This document shows positions 1 to 12,388 of a stretch of DNA of 64,000 nt, in pieces. The notes under the pieces were generated by a model. The model was given only the letters and a program-made list of their open reading frames with translations, was not told the origin of the DNA and made no database searches. The first letter of the stretch is position 1. The number at the start of each line of letters is the position of its first letter. The DNA is from Cucumis sativus. Taxonomy: Eukaryota; Streptophyta; Magnoliopsida; Cucurbitales; Cucurbitaceae. The stretch spans positions 25,299,498 to 25,363,497 of the forward strand of contig NC_026660.2 in assembly GCF_000004075.3 (NCBI RefSeq), in the 5' to 3' direction. The translations under genes and the position numbers were made by a program.

Positions 1-1580
1 AGAGACTACCTCTTGCACTGAAGGTAATCGGGAGGTCTCTTTCCCACAAACCGACATCTGTTTGGAAAGTAACGGGGAGGAATTTGGCTAGAAGTGGCTC
101 CATATTTGATTCTGACAATGAACTTCTTGAATGCCTTCAGAGCAGTTTGGATGTCTTGGATGATAACATGGTAACTAAGAAGAGTTTCATGGATTTAGGC
201 TCTTTTCATGAAGATCAAAGAATTTCTGCTTCTACCTTCATTGACATGTGCACAGTTTTGTACACACTAGACGAAAGTGAAGCAATGGTTACCCTTGACG
301 AACTATCCTCTCGAAGTCTAGTTAATTTTGTCACAGCGAGGTAAATACTATGCTCGAATGTTTGTAATTTCAGTTGCTGATAGTGTTGCCTGTATTATTG
401 ATGTAAAGAGAATAGAAATTGATTTGTTTTGTGGGGTTGTTGATCAGAAAATATGGATATGATGATGACTTTTATGAAGAGTACTCTTTTACTCAGCATG
501 ATATTCTCAGAGATTTGGCTATTCACTTGATGAATATGGAGCCCATAGAACAAAGGAAAAGATTGATCTTAGACATTAATGGAAATGATCTTCCCAAATG
601 GTGGGTTGATCAAGAAAAGCATACTTCCTATGCTCGCCTTATATCCATAACCACAGGTTTGTCTCTTTCTCTGTGATATTCCATTTTCTTTCCTTTTTCT
701 TTATCACTTTCACAACTTACTCAAAGGGGTTTTGGATGTTGCAGATAAGAGATTCTCAGCAAGTTGGCCTGACATGGAAGCACCTGAAGTGGAGGTTCTG
801 ATTCTTAATCTTCAGTCAAGAACTTACAACTTGCCTGGGTTCATCAAAAGAATGAATAAGCTGAAAGTTTTGATAATCACATATTTTGGTTCTTTTCTAA
901 CTGAGGTGACAAGTGAAGATAATCAACTACTCGACAGCCTAACAAGTCTTGAACGAATCAGGTTTGAGCGGATTTCAGTTCCTATCTTTAGTAATCCAAA
1001 CCCGAAACCACTGATAAATCTGCAGAAAATATCCTTCTTTATGTGCAAATTTGGTCAAACATTCATGGATCCTTCAACCCCAATCTCAGATTTGTTGCCA
1101 AACCTGCTGGAGATTTCCATAGACTTCTGCAACAATTTGAGTGAAGTCCCCAATAGGTTGTGTGAAATTGTCAGCTTGCAGAAGCTGAGCATTACAAATT
1201 GCCATGGACTATCTTCCTTGCCAGAAGATGTAGGGAAGTTGATTAATCTAAAAAATCTAAGGCTAAGATCTTGCATTCATTTAGAAGAGTTTCCAGAGTC
1301 GACAACGAAGCTTCGGGAATTAGTCCTGCTTGATATATCTAACTGTATTGGTCTTGCCAAGCTTCCCGAGAAGATTGGTGAATTTCATAATTTAGAAAAG
1401 CTTGACATGAGACACTGCTGGAGTTTGAGCAAGCTGCCACTGTCGATTGGAAAGCTGAAAAATGTGAAGTTTTTATGTGATAGAGAGGTTGGAGAGTGGT
1501 TGAGAAAGGTTGCACCTCGCCTTGCCAAACAGGTGAAAGTGCAAGAGGAAGAAGCCAACCTGGAGTGGCTTGGTTTTTGA
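1..1580 (+). CDS. NRG1: NRG1-type helper NLR (RPW8-NB-ARC-LRR), 3' part
   Basis: C-terminal part of an RPW8-class NLR; the 5' end lies outside the window. Exons by frame and GT/AG sites: up to 340, 448-656 and 745-1580 (stop TGA), joining in phase. Reading opens in the NB-ARC with LPLALKVIG (codons 6-32; the residue before it is Arg, where GLPLA normally has Gly), continues through the winged-helix region (MDLGSFHEDQ) and then QHDILRDLA, the QHD form of the MHD switch motif typical of RPW8-type NLRs. The last exon encodes leucine-rich repeats (PEVEVLILNLQ, LINLQKISFFMC, VSLQKLSITNC, RELVLLDISNC) and ends VQEEEANLEWLGF. The LRR and tail resemble Arabidopsis At5g66900 more than ADR1. The family acts downstream of TIR-type sensor NLRs with EDS1/SAG101 and forms membrane Ca2+ channels (known of the family). 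No frameshift or stop is seen in the visible part, so it looks intact. Confidence 0.88.
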
Positions 1581-1827
1581 ACCATTCTTTAACTTTAAAC
1601 ATTGGTTCGTTTTCTTCGTTTGTGTTTAGAATAAGTTGTTTTTTTTTAGTATAGTTCAACTGAAGTCTTCAATTAAATTTGGGAGAAATTGGTTGACTTC
1701 ATTTTTGGACTCAGATGTTTAATAATTTGAAATAATTAGCATTATAACACTTACTCAAATCAATTATTTATAATGTTTTATTAGTAATCATTTTTAAAGA
1801 CGTTTTCAATTATCTAATTTTTTTTTA

Positions 1828-2510
1828 TTGTTCCCCTTGTTTTGATTGCTTTCTTGTCTAATCTATCCGGGGCTTTGAATTGGAAAAAAAAGGATTTTGA
1901 ATCCGAAAAGAGTCTAATGCAACTCTACAAGAGATGAAGTAGCCACCATAGAATTTCAAGGAATGCGAATGAGATGTACAACCGTTTTAAGGTGTTCAAA
2001 GATAATGCAAAACATGTGTTTAAAATGAACGTAATGAAAAAATCATTAAAATTGAAGCTCAACCAATTTGCTGATATGTTTGATGATGAGTTTAGGAAGA
2101 TGTATACTTCCATTATTCCTTACAACAAAGACTTATATGTAAGGAAATAGAAGCTATCGATGGTCGTATCAATGGATTCATGCATGAACATGCAAATAAT
2201 ATTCATCTCAATAGATAGGAGGAGGAAAAAAAGAGTTGTAAATGTCATAATTAAAAATCAAGACGGGTGTGGTAATTAATTTAATTTATAATTCTTCTCT
2301 AAGCCTAAATAATTATCTGTTTGGCAGAATTAGTATCTGTTTGAGAGAATATACTGTTTTAAACCAATATAATTCTAATTAAACTATCTAAATACGTTTT
2401 CATAATATAAAATATAATTGTGTGTATTGTGTTTGATATTTCATTAATAGGGCTGCAATGAGAGAGTGAGAATATGAGGATATAAGAATTGATGGAGAGC
2501 TGCTTTTTTC
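1828..2510 (+). pseudogene. Papain-type cysteine protease pseudogene
   Basis: Nearly colinear with the intact protease gene at 8586-9874. Homology starts inside the signal-peptide codons (about 1828; the start ATG is not matched). Damage: the Trp codon of the propeptide RWSS motif is TGA (AGATGAAGT at 1932-1940 against AGATGGAGT), and there are further frameshifts and stops around 2140-2240. Most of exon 2, including the Cys-active-site codons, is deleted, so the intron 1 acceptor is followed at once by a remnant of the LVSLSEE codons (about 2325). Intron 2 (about 2358-2448) is almost identical to that of the intact gene. Exon 3 survives only for its first few codons, and the His and Asn active-site region is gone. 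It cannot encode a protease. It lies about 250 bp behind the NLR gene and in the same orientation as the intact copy. Confidence 0.88.
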
Positions 2511-3601
2511 CTATATAAATAAATAAAGTTTTCCTGCTGATCTAATTCAATACAAAATATTATTTCTAAAATCGTTATGGTTTATGATTACTCTAATAAT
2601 AAAACAAAAATCTAATAATTTAATTCCAACACCAAATTGGGCCTGGAAACCCGCAGTTAGGCCACTAAATGAAACTAGCCCATGTTGGGGTTAATGGCCC
2701 CCCCCCAATTTAAATATATGCCGATGACGGTGCTATCTCCTGAATTATCAATTTAATCCTTAAATTATAAAGAATTTATTATAATTTCTGGGATATATTT
2801 AGATTAGAAACCTAAAATAATAAGGTATTATTAGACACAATTTAAATTAAAACAATTATCCACCTTGTATAGCAATTATCTTGTTTGTAGAGAGAATAGG
2901 AGAAATGAAGCAACACATAATATATACTCACAGATTGATGAGAGCAACCTCCTCATATAAAACACACAAGTTGAGGCTCACCGAATAAAGAAGGAATATT
3001 TTGATTCAAACCCCATCACCCCTCTCGACTGAGATTTTACACAAATCATCATGTTAATTATAATTTGTGCTTAAGTTTATTTGAAGGGCTAAAAAAAATA
3101 AGCATCACATCATGTCACAAATGTAGAATAATATTATATTTTTTTTTTCTGAAAAAAGGTTTCAACGTGGGATATTTATCCAATGTTTAATTAAATGTTG
3201 TTCCCAATTTCCAAAAGGTTAAAGAAGATGTTTGTAAAAAGATACTTTTGTTAAAATATATTGAGTAAAAATAAAGAATTGAAAATAGTTGATGGGGTTT
3301 GAAATTAGGAGAGAGAAGAGAATAAAAAAGAAGATAAAAATGATGATTAAATATAGTTAATTGAACTTAGTCAACAAAGATAAATAAATGGTTGCAAGAG
3401 AAAAAAGAAATGAATAATAAAGATCCCTTTTATTTCTTTGCCGTAGAAATATAGAGTGGGAAACACGTAGATTTGTCACAATGGAAATAAAAAAAAAAAA
3501 AGAGGATAAAATGTTGTATTATATTATCTATTCGAAATGTATATTTTTAGAGAGAAATGAATAATTTGTTTTTGTTTATATTTTTTATAATTTGCAAAAG
3601 T

Positions 3602-3633
<32 letters not shown>

Positions 3634-5549
3634 TGTGGGGGAGACAGTGGGGAATGGAAAAATTGAAAGAAAAAAAGAAGTGATTGGAAAGGGGGAGTAA
3701 TTTGATATATATTTGTTGTGTGTTTGAGTGTAGAGAGTGTAGAGCACACATAATGTGGCGAAACGTTGATGTGTGTGTTTATATTTCGTTGTCCAATGTC
3801 CACTCACTTACAATCCTCATCTCATCCATTTCCCTTTCTTTTCAACATAACCCATTTTCTCTCTTTTACCAAACTTTCTTACTTACTCATATGCTAACAC
3901 TTTCTTCTCATTATTTTCATTTCTTTTTTCTTTTTGTATTTCTTCTTTCCTAAAGCTATCTTTATTTGTTGTTACCAATACAAAACTTACTTTCTATATT
4001 TACCCTTTTTATCTCTTCACTAAATACTCTTTTCTCTTCCTTTCCTTTCCTTTTCTATGCCTTAATGTTTATTATTTTTTTTTTTTTACTGAGATTTTAT
4101 TATTGTTAAAATTAAATTTCAAACATAAGAAGCAAATAAAAACTCAATGGTACACAAGTAATATTTCAAAATCTTAACATTAAATGCTTTATTTATTTGT
4201 TTAAAGGTGCGGCATATTTTCGTTGCATTGCATGCCTTAGGGTAAAATGTATAAATGAACACATATCACTCTTCAAACTAGCTTATAGGGTAAAATGTAT
4301 TATAGTTGTAAATTATCGTAATTGTATTATAATAGTTTGTATTTGGAGTGTTGATTATTTTGATTAAGATTATAGTAGTATTTGCTTGAAAATAATGTTA
4401 GAATAGTTTGTATTGAGATTATGTTTAAGGATTGTTCAAATCTCCCAGGTAAGAAAGTAAGAGAATCAAACTTGAATTACAAAAGTGCCCACAACCAGAA
4501 TAATTAATTTCAACCACAAAATCAAACGATTAAAAGAATGTCCAATCTAACAATATAAAAAAATATATGCCCAATTTCAGAAAACACACAAATAATATTC
4601 AATCCAAAAGTACTAAAATGTGTACTCACAAAAGTAAGTTGATGTGTATCTCTTTTTCTTTTCTTTTTAATGTAGTAGGTTTAAATCTTACTATACTTTT
4701 AATTTGTGTATTTGTGATTTAATTTTCTAAAAAAATAATAAAAACAATTGCTTTCAATGAAAATCTATTTCTATAGACACTCTTAAGTGAAAACACCAAT
4801 GCCAGAAGCACTTTGCCTCTTTTTAATTTTCAATATAATATAGCTAGAGTGCTACTTTCGTTCATTGTCAACCCCATGGAAATTATTTAAGAGAAAAAAG
4901 TGAGAGTGTGAATTGTGAAAAGAAGAAGTATGTATCAAGAAAATACTAAAAAATTAAAAAAAAAATCTCCTTTACTGGATCGAAAAATATTTTAATAAGA
5001 AAAAAATAAATTAAACATAATGTCAAACTTGTCCAAGGTCATAAGATTAACAATGGATTTTTCTCCATGCTTTATCAAGTCAAAAAGCTGTCTTCACAAA
5101 TTTGAAAGCCTTAATGTCAAATAATAATAAAATTTCATTCATCTAAGTCTATGACATGTGATAGCACAATTGAAAGATATTATTAATTCACATCCCCACT
5201 TCAACCCTTTTTAAATCAAACAAAGGAATGATCACCTTCAATTCTTTTGCCAAATGTATGGACCCTTTCTCAAATTATATCTCCTTTTATTTTATTTGAG
5301 TTTCCATTTTCTTAAAAGTAAATAAAAAGTTCAATAAACAATTGTTTATGTTCACTTCATGTTCTACCCATATCTCTCTCTCATCTTTCTCCTTTTTAAA
5401 TAGTGAGATCCAAAAAGGGATATATAGCATTGTATTTTGGCTTCTAAGATGACAATTTTAAACCATTAATTTCATAAAACATTTGCAAATTTTCTAATTT
5501 TATAAAGTTTCAAACACGATATTCAACAAAAGGGAGATAATTTGTAAAA

Positions 5550-5551
<2 letters not shown>

Positions 5552-5583
<32 letters not shown>
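5552..5583. repeat. Poly(T) tract, 32 nt
   Basis: Uninterrupted T run within AT-rich intergenic DNA. It could be a poly(A) tail relic of an inserted element on the minus strand, but no element body is recognised beside it. Confidence 0.9.
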
Positions 5584-5589
<6 letters not shown>

Positions 5590-6372
5590 TAAAAGTGAAA
5601 GTGAATAGTAATAGTCTTTTCTTTCCAACTTTTAAGTTGAGTGATATAGAGGTCATAAATTAGTACAACACCCCATTAGTTAACTTTATATATTTTGAAA
5701 TATACACATCGAGTTAACTTTATATATTAATTAATGTGTGTCATTCTTTTTTTAGAAACAAAAGGTTAGTCTCATAGTTCTTTTTTTTTTTTTCTTGAGA
5801 AGGAATAAGATGGTTATAAATACTAAACAACCATGATGTTTTGGTAGTATTTGTTAATGAAATAATTTTTTGAAATTGTGTTATTATTGAAATAAAAATT
5901 CATACAAATGATAAGAATTATAAACTTACAAAAAAAAAAAAAAGAAAAAAAAGAAGAGGATAATTACAACAGCTAGCTTTTTGGGTAATTTCTAAATTCA
6001 TACACATCTCCAAAATAAATAAGGAAGAGGGAACAAAAACCGTTCATTCTATTCCGAGTTTCATTAATTTAATACCTAAAAATCTAGATTCCTCATCCCA
6101 TTTCAAAATCAATCTTCATTTACACTTTTACTCTTTTAAATGTTATTAATTAAAGATGAAATACTCTAGTCTCTAACACTATATTAAATCATGGATTGAC
6201 ATCCAAAAGCTTAAGCTAATATCATGCATATATGAAGGTAAATTTAATATATTATATCATCTAAGATAGAGATTGAAGCACTTGAGCTATCAACCAAGGA
6301 AAAAGCTGAAAGAGTAGATATAGAGAGAGATGGATGAAAAGTAGTTTGCATGAGAGAGGGAAATGGAGATTG

Positions 6373-6399
6373 GGAGAGAGAGAGAGAGAGAGAGAGAGA
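6373..6399. repeat. (GA)n microsatellite
   Basis: About 13 GA units within a longer polypurine stretch. Confidence 0.9.
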
Positions 6400-8508
6400 A
6401 GGTAGCTAGTAAGCCCAGAAACTTGATTCTAGGGTTTGTCCTCCCAGATTAGGGTGTAAAGAAGAAAGTTGGAAAGATTTGAAGTGCATCAAAATCGAAA
6501 TGAATGGAAGATGGGGTCCACTGATTGAGCAGGTTAGTGAGTAAGAGCCATTGATTGGATGAAAAACAAAAAAGAAAAGAAAAGGGCAAAGGCATCAATT
6601 GTATATAGTTGTTTCATGTGTAATCAGAAGCTCAATTTTAGAGAAACATAGCATAATGGTCTTCCATATGTTTTGGTTTGTAACAGGAGAGCCATTGCTT
6701 CTCAATCCTTTCAGAATCTCTTTCTTTTTCTTTTAAATATATTTTCAGCTCATCATTCTTTAGTGTACTTCATAAAGAACCCTATATAGTTCTTAAACTA
6801 TTCAATCTCACGCCTTCTCATATGGATAACAAAAAATGGTTTTAGATTAGATTCTCCAAAAACAAAATCCAAATTACCATAAATACTTTCCAAACTTTCT
6901 TATATTCTCTACAAATTCTTAATCTTATTTACTTTTCACCTTTGGTATATAATTTGATATATATATACATGTGTGGTGCTACAAACAACCTAGTACGATT
7001 TTCACTTTAGTTAGAACTTAGAGAAATGAAATATATAGACTCCTAGTGGTGTCGTATCGTAAGTACTATATTTTGAAAACATTATCTCTAATAGTATCAT
7101 TTTCCTTTTGCTTCGTGTACATACGGTAACTAGTGAACCACGTATATGTGTCAATTTCTATATACTTTTTAATTGTTTAATTGTTAATTTTGTAAGATAG
7201 ATAGTCATTTAAAAAACTGTTGGTATTGAAATTTGTTAGAACTTGTTAATGGCTTTAAAGTTGAAACAATGTGGTAATACAAGTGGCTGTCACATTTTTT
7301 AATTTCAATTAATACAATGAGTAGCGATATTGCAACTTTTGAAGATGGGAGAATATTTATGACCAAATAATTTCAGAGTTTCTTTTTCTTATGTAATTTA
7401 GGCTTCTATATTCTATTACTAAAATCAATGCTTTTGAAAACATCTGTTCATAAAAGCTTATGATAAACATATATTTGTTTCAGACTATAACATTGCAGAT
7501 GTCTCGAATTAATAAGAGAAGATATTTAATAATCTTCTTCTTCTTTTTTGCTTTATTTTTGGCGTTGAGTGGCAGTTATTGCACAAGTCTATACAGATTG
7601 AAAAATGGGAATCTTTTTCGTCATCAATAATAAAAAATAACCAATGAAAAGAATCCATTCTAAAATTTGGGTATTACTAAAAGAAGGATATTATTTTCTT
7701 TAAAAAAAAAAAAGATGAACGAATATACTTTGATATTTAATACGTGAGAAAATAAAAGTAAAATATTTAGGATTTGAGTTGGAAAAAGAAAAGAGTGATA
7801 GGCAAAGGAACGGTGGAAAAACGACTCATTTTTCATAAGAGATTCCCTAATTATAATTAGCTGACAGCAACGGATTATAGGGTAATTTTTATATATAAAA
7901 AATCAAAATCAATCAACACCATATATAAAAAATATAATGAAAAATAAAAGAAAAACGTCTACATTATTTTACTAATCTTTAGATTTTGAAATATTACACT
8001 AAAATATATCCTAAAATTATTTCACTCTATACCATTTTTTTATATCTAGGCAGTTACCATGGATAAATATTTATGAGTTATTAATTAATATGATTTTTTT
8101 TAACTAAACCTATTTTTATTTTTGATTTTGTTATTATTTTTACTTAATCATATTAATTTTTAAAAAACTATCTAACAGTAATGTAATACTAAAAATAGAT
8201 GGTTAAGATTTAAACTAGATTAATATAAAAATTTCAACATACAAAATATTAATCTGTCTTGAACTAACAAGGAATGACAATATTAGTTATTGGTACGGTA
8301 TAATTGTTTTTAAAAATATATTTTTATTAGAATAATTGTTTTAAGAAAACACATATTAAATTCTTTTAATAAGGAAGTAAAATAGTCAACCCATTTAAAA
8401 ATAAAATTTATTGAATAAATCTTTAACTAAGTATCCTATAATTAAGAAATACTCTATAACCACACCCATTTTAAGGGGAAGAAGTGATCATATGGTTGAA
8501 TAAAAGCC

Positions 8509-8516
8509 TATATAAA
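8509..8516 (+). promoter_or_regulatory. TATA box of cysteine protease gene
   Basis: TATATAAA, 70 bp upstream of the ATG at 8586, which is a normal spacing for a plant core promoter with a short leader. Confidence 0.7.
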
Positions 8517-8585
8517 CCTGCTTGAGCTGAAATCAATTCAACCAAAAGCTTCTTTAATTCATCCTATTACTCAATTTTTTCCACT

Positions 8586-9874
8586 ATGACCGTCATGAAA
8601 TTTCTTATTGTTCCTCTTGTTTTGGTTGCTTTCTCGTGTAACATATGTGAGAGCTTTGAATTGGAAAGAAAGGATTTTGAATCTGAAAAGAGTCTAATGC
8701 AACTCTACAAGAGATGGAGTAGCCACCATAGAATCTCAAGGAATGCGAATGAGATGCACAACCGTTTTAAGGTGTTCAAAAATAATGCAAAACATGTGTT
8801 CAAAGTGAATCTAATGGGAAAGTCATTAAAATTGAAGCTCAACCAATTTGCTGATATGTCTGATGATGAGTTTAGGAACATGTATAGTTCCAATATTACT
8901 TACTACAAAGACTTACATGCCAAGAAAATAGAAGCTACCGGTGGTCGTATAGGTGGATTCATGTATGAACATGCAAATAATATTCCATCTTCTATAGATT
9001 GGAGGAAAAAAGGAGCTGTGAATGCCATAAAAAATCAAGGCAGATGTGGTAATATGTCTTCTACTAATAATTATGTTTTAATTTAGAGTTCTTTTCTACT
9101 ACTAATAATTATGTTTTAATTTAGAGTTCTTTTCTAACGCCTAAATAATTATAATTATGTGTTATGTGTTCGGCAGGAAGTTGTTGGGCATTTGCTGCTG
9201 TGGCTGCAGTGGAATCTATTCACCAAATAAAAACAAATGAGTTAGTATCTCTTTCAGAGGAAGAGGTGTTGGATTGTGATTATAGAGACGGTGGTTGTCG
9301 TGGAGGATTCTATAACTCCGCATTTGAGTTCATGATGGATAACGATGGGGTTACAATTGAGGATAACTATCCGTATTACGAAGGAAATGGATATTGTCGT
9401 AGACGAGGAGTGAGTTGAAACCAATATAATTCTAATTAAACTATCTAAATTTATTTTATAATTGAATTATTCATAATATAATTATGTGTGTTGTGTTTGA
9501 TATTTCATTAATAGGGCCGCAATAAGAGGGTGAGAATTGATGGATACGAGAATGTACCTCGAAACAATGAGTATGCTTTGATGAAAGCAGTGGCACACCA
9601 ACCGGTAGCAGTGGCCATAGCGTCAGGTGGAAGTGACTTTAAATTTTACGGTGGTGGAATGTTTACGGAAAATGACTTTTGTGGATTTAACATTGATCAC
9701 ACGGTAGTGGTAGTTGGGTATGGAACGGATGAAGATGGAGATTATTGGATAATAAGGAACCAATATGGACATAGGTGGGGAATGAATGGTTATATGAAGA
9801 TGCAGCGAGGAGCACATTCTCCACAAGGTGTATGTGGAATGGCAATGCAACCTGCCTATCCCGTCAAGTACTAG
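8586..9874 (+). CDS. Papain-family (C1A) cysteine protease
   Basis: Exons 8586-9048, 9177-9409 and 9515-9874 give 351 aa, normal for a plant papain-like prepro-enzyme. Signal peptide at residues 1-23 ([15 protein letters not shown] core), then an I29 inhibitor propeptide with an ERFNIN-type helix ([12 protein letters not shown]) and [12 protein letters not shown]. The mature enzyme starts near [13 protein letters not shown] (about residue 133). Oxyanion Gln151 and catalytic Cys157 (QGRCGSCWAF, formed across the exon 1/2 junction), His294 ([12 protein letters not shown]) and Asn314 are all present. Oddity: the block after Asn is NQYG rather than the usual NSWG, so the Trp that normally shields the Asn-His pair is Tyr. 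The sequence resembles the vignain/CEP group but ends AYPVKY with no KDEL retrieval tail, so vacuolar or secreted rather than ER-retained (inference). The start is the first ATG after a TATA box; a second in-frame Met lies four codons later. Confidence 0.9.
9061..9136 (+). repeat. 38-bp tandem duplication inside protease intron 1
   Basis: CTACTAATAATTATG and the following TTTTAATTTAGAGTTC occur twice with a 38-bp offset (9061 and 9099). The pseudogene copy at 2.27-2.33 kb has a single unit. Confidence 0.8.
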
Positions 9875-10210
9875 AATTCCTCCTTTTAATTTAGCCTCTC
9901 AATAGAATTGAGGTAGCTAGCTACGTTTTTATTCATTTGCTAATTTTGAAAATAATGCATTTTTGCTTTTTCGTCATCAGTGTAGCAATTCATATATAAA
10001 TGAATAACGTATTGATATTTGATTAGTTGTAGTTTTATTCTTAATTATTTTTATGTAAAATTGCATAAAATAACATTTTCAGAATATGATATAACAATTA
10101 TAACATTATTTTAGAATTTTGTAAATATGGCAAAATTTTCTTTCCATCCTAAATTTGTTATTATTTCTAAACTACCATTCAATAACTTATTTCCGTTTAT
10201 TTTATTTTCT

Positions 10211-10360
10211 GTCTTAATTCTAATTGCACTATGGAATATAATACAATATTTTATGTCTTAATTCTAATTGCACTATGGAATATAATACAATAGTTGTTGA
10301 TTGTCTTAATCCTAATTGCAATATGAAATATAATATTGATTGTCTTAATCCTAATTTAAC
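10211..10360 (+). repeat. Tandem repeat of a ~44-bp unit, about 3.5 copies
   Basis: GTCTTAATTCTAATTGCA starts at 10211 and 10255, then as the variant GTCTTAATCCTAATT at 10303 and 10342. Spacings are 44, 48 and 39 bp. The first two units are almost identical and the later ones have diverged. Confidence 0.85.
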
Positions 10361-10539
10361 TTCATTTGTGATTTTGAGTTTATTTTGAGTTCCAAGTGAT
10401 TTTGTTTTATTTTTTTATGGTTTTACTTTGTTATGTTGTAATATACTTATGTTGTCTTATATGCATTAGTTGGTTAATATACTTACTTGTGATTTTCATT
10501 TTTTAAAATTTTATGTTGTATATGAATTATGTATTGTTA

Positions 10540-10700
10540 GTAAAATTAATCATTATCAAGTTTATGAATCAAGTTTACAAATGTATATCAATAGTATATC
10601 AAGTGTATAAGTAGGACTTAAAGCATATCAAATACATTTAATCAATCAATAGTATAAGTGAAGAATACTATGTATATGCAGTGTATCAATAGGTGTATCA
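10540..10700 (+). repeat. Degenerate AAGTGTATCA repeat block, copy 1
   Basis: Words such as TATCAAGTGTATAAG, GTATCAATAGGTGTATCA and CATATCAAATACA recur. The block and its upstream flank (ATGGCAAAATTTTC, then AAACTACCATTCAA at about 10.13-10.19 kb) match the arrangement at 12.95-13.34 kb, so both look like copies of one dispersed element. Confidence 0.6.
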
Positions 10701-12082
10701 TTAATAAGAGCATTCGTGACATTTTACCTATTAGTAACAAGGACTTTTGTGACATTTTACCTTCGTTTTTGTCATTTTAGTGTCGTACAATCGTTCAATT
10801 GGTTGGTTGAGTAACGGTGAGAGCCAAATTGGTTGGTTGAGTGACGGTGACTGCAAAACGAATGGGTAAGACCATGAATAACGATTGGTGGGTATGGAAG
10901 AGCATATGCTTTTGATTCCATCCGATTTATTGATGATGTGTGAGTAATTCTTCATTTTTGTCATTTTTGTGTGTCATGGACTTAATTGTTATAACTTATT
11001 TTACTATTTTTTGGGTAAAGACATTTGTCAAACATAAACACTAATGGTATAAATCTCATTCTAATTTAATTTGGGAGATAAAAAATTGAGTTCAATTGGT
11101 AAGCATACAAACAAAGCACATAGCCCTAATATCAAAATTGATTATAAATTTGGGAAATTTCACTGTCCCTCCACACTCTCAATTTATATTTCATAATACA
11201 AAACAATATTTGGCTACCATTTTAAAAATAAATTGAGTTCTTTTTTAATATAATCTTAAATTTTGAAACATGGACTCTAAATCCTTTTTAAAATAGCTTC
11301 ATTATCTTTATGTTTACTTTCATATTTTATCCTAAAAATACTAAACCCTTATTAAAAACAAAATAATTAGTAAAATCATATCCATTGAAAAACTATAAAA
11401 AAAAAAAAAAAAACGCAGATTTAAAATTAACCTTTGAAAATCTTTAATTCCTAACTTTTTTTTTTTATTAATAATGTAAATGGCTAATTAAACTTCTGAA
11501 TTATTTTTCTTAAACTTTTCATAAATAATATAGGTAATTGAAGAGAAAAAAGAACATTGAAACAGAACCAATCTAAATAATACTGCACTTAATAACTTTT
11601 TATCTTGATTATTTTTAGTACAATTTGATAGAGAAAATGGACCAATAGAAGCCGTAGTTGAATGTGATTAAGATATATTTGAGTATGTTGCTCTACATTT
11701 AATTCCCATATTTTAATTCTTACTATACTTTACTTATAAATTAGAATAAAACTCAGTTAAAATATGGTAAAAGAAAAGTGAGAATGAGGGAGAGCAGTTA
11801 GTTGTGATTTTTACTGCCGTATGCATACTTTTACCTGAGGACAGGGAACTGAGAAGAAGAAGGGAATAATAATGGAGGAGGAACAGAAATAATATAAAGA
11901 ATCAAATTTAAAATTCATACAGAAAATCTGAAAAGAAAAGAAAAGAGAGAAAAAAAAGGATAGTGATTGGAGTGTTGTGAGCGGTTGTGATTATTTAGTA
12001 TAAAAAGAAGAAGAGGAAGAAGGAGAAGAAGAATTAGAAGAAGAAGAAGAAGAAGAAGAAAGAAAAAAAAGCATCTTTTAGC

Positions 12083-12388
12083 ATGTGTTGTGCGGCAGTA
12101 ACCACAGCCAATGAATGCACAACATACCTCATCTCTTCGTTCCTTCCAATTCTTTTATCAAGGACACGTGTGAGCATCAGAGACAAGGAATCAAGTACGA
12201 ATCCAAAAAAGGAAGATCGTACTGGGTCCTTACAATACACCAGCACCCAATCCAACCGTTTATCTTTTTTTTTTTTATACAAAAAATGCCCTTATTCCAC
12301 GTGCCCATATCTTACTCGATGTCACCATCCTCTCTCTCTCTCTAATCTCCCCCACAAAATGTTGAGCCATACTTTTTTAACTCAATGA
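12083..12388 (+). other. Open frame of 101 codons in a GC-balanced island, doubtful
   Basis: ATG at 12083, about 80 bp after a TATA-like AGTATAAAAAG (about 11997-12007) and a GAA-repeat leader. It encodes MCCAAVTTANECTTYLISS and so on, with no domain that I recognise. The composition of the second half is low-complexity pyrimidine DNA. It contains a hairpin-capable pair TGTTGTGC / GCACAACA near its start and a G-box (CACGTG at 12165). It could be a short noncoding transcript or a promoter-like relic; protein-coding status is unsupported. Confidence 0.15.

Larger units (their letters stand above)
2511..8500. other. Gene-free AT-rich intergenic region
   Basis: No convincing gene. It holds A/T runs, a 32-nt T tract (5552-5583), a GA microsatellite (6373-6399), a C10 run near 2695-2705 and short open frames in pyrimidine-rich DNA (3.5-3.95 kb) that have no codon-like composition. 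The 6290-6560 segment is less AT-rich and polypurine, but I found no microRNA or coding signature that I recognise. Confidence 0.6.

Noticed and set aside
1925-2113. Minus-strand 62-codon frame shared with 8705-8893
   Set aside because: Present at both protease loci only because it is antisense to the conserved propeptide exon.
3524-3953. Several 70-90 codon frames on both strands
   Set aside because: They lie in pyrimidine/purine-rich low-complexity DNA, overlap each other in three frames and encode runs of Phe, Ser and Leu with no family resemblance.
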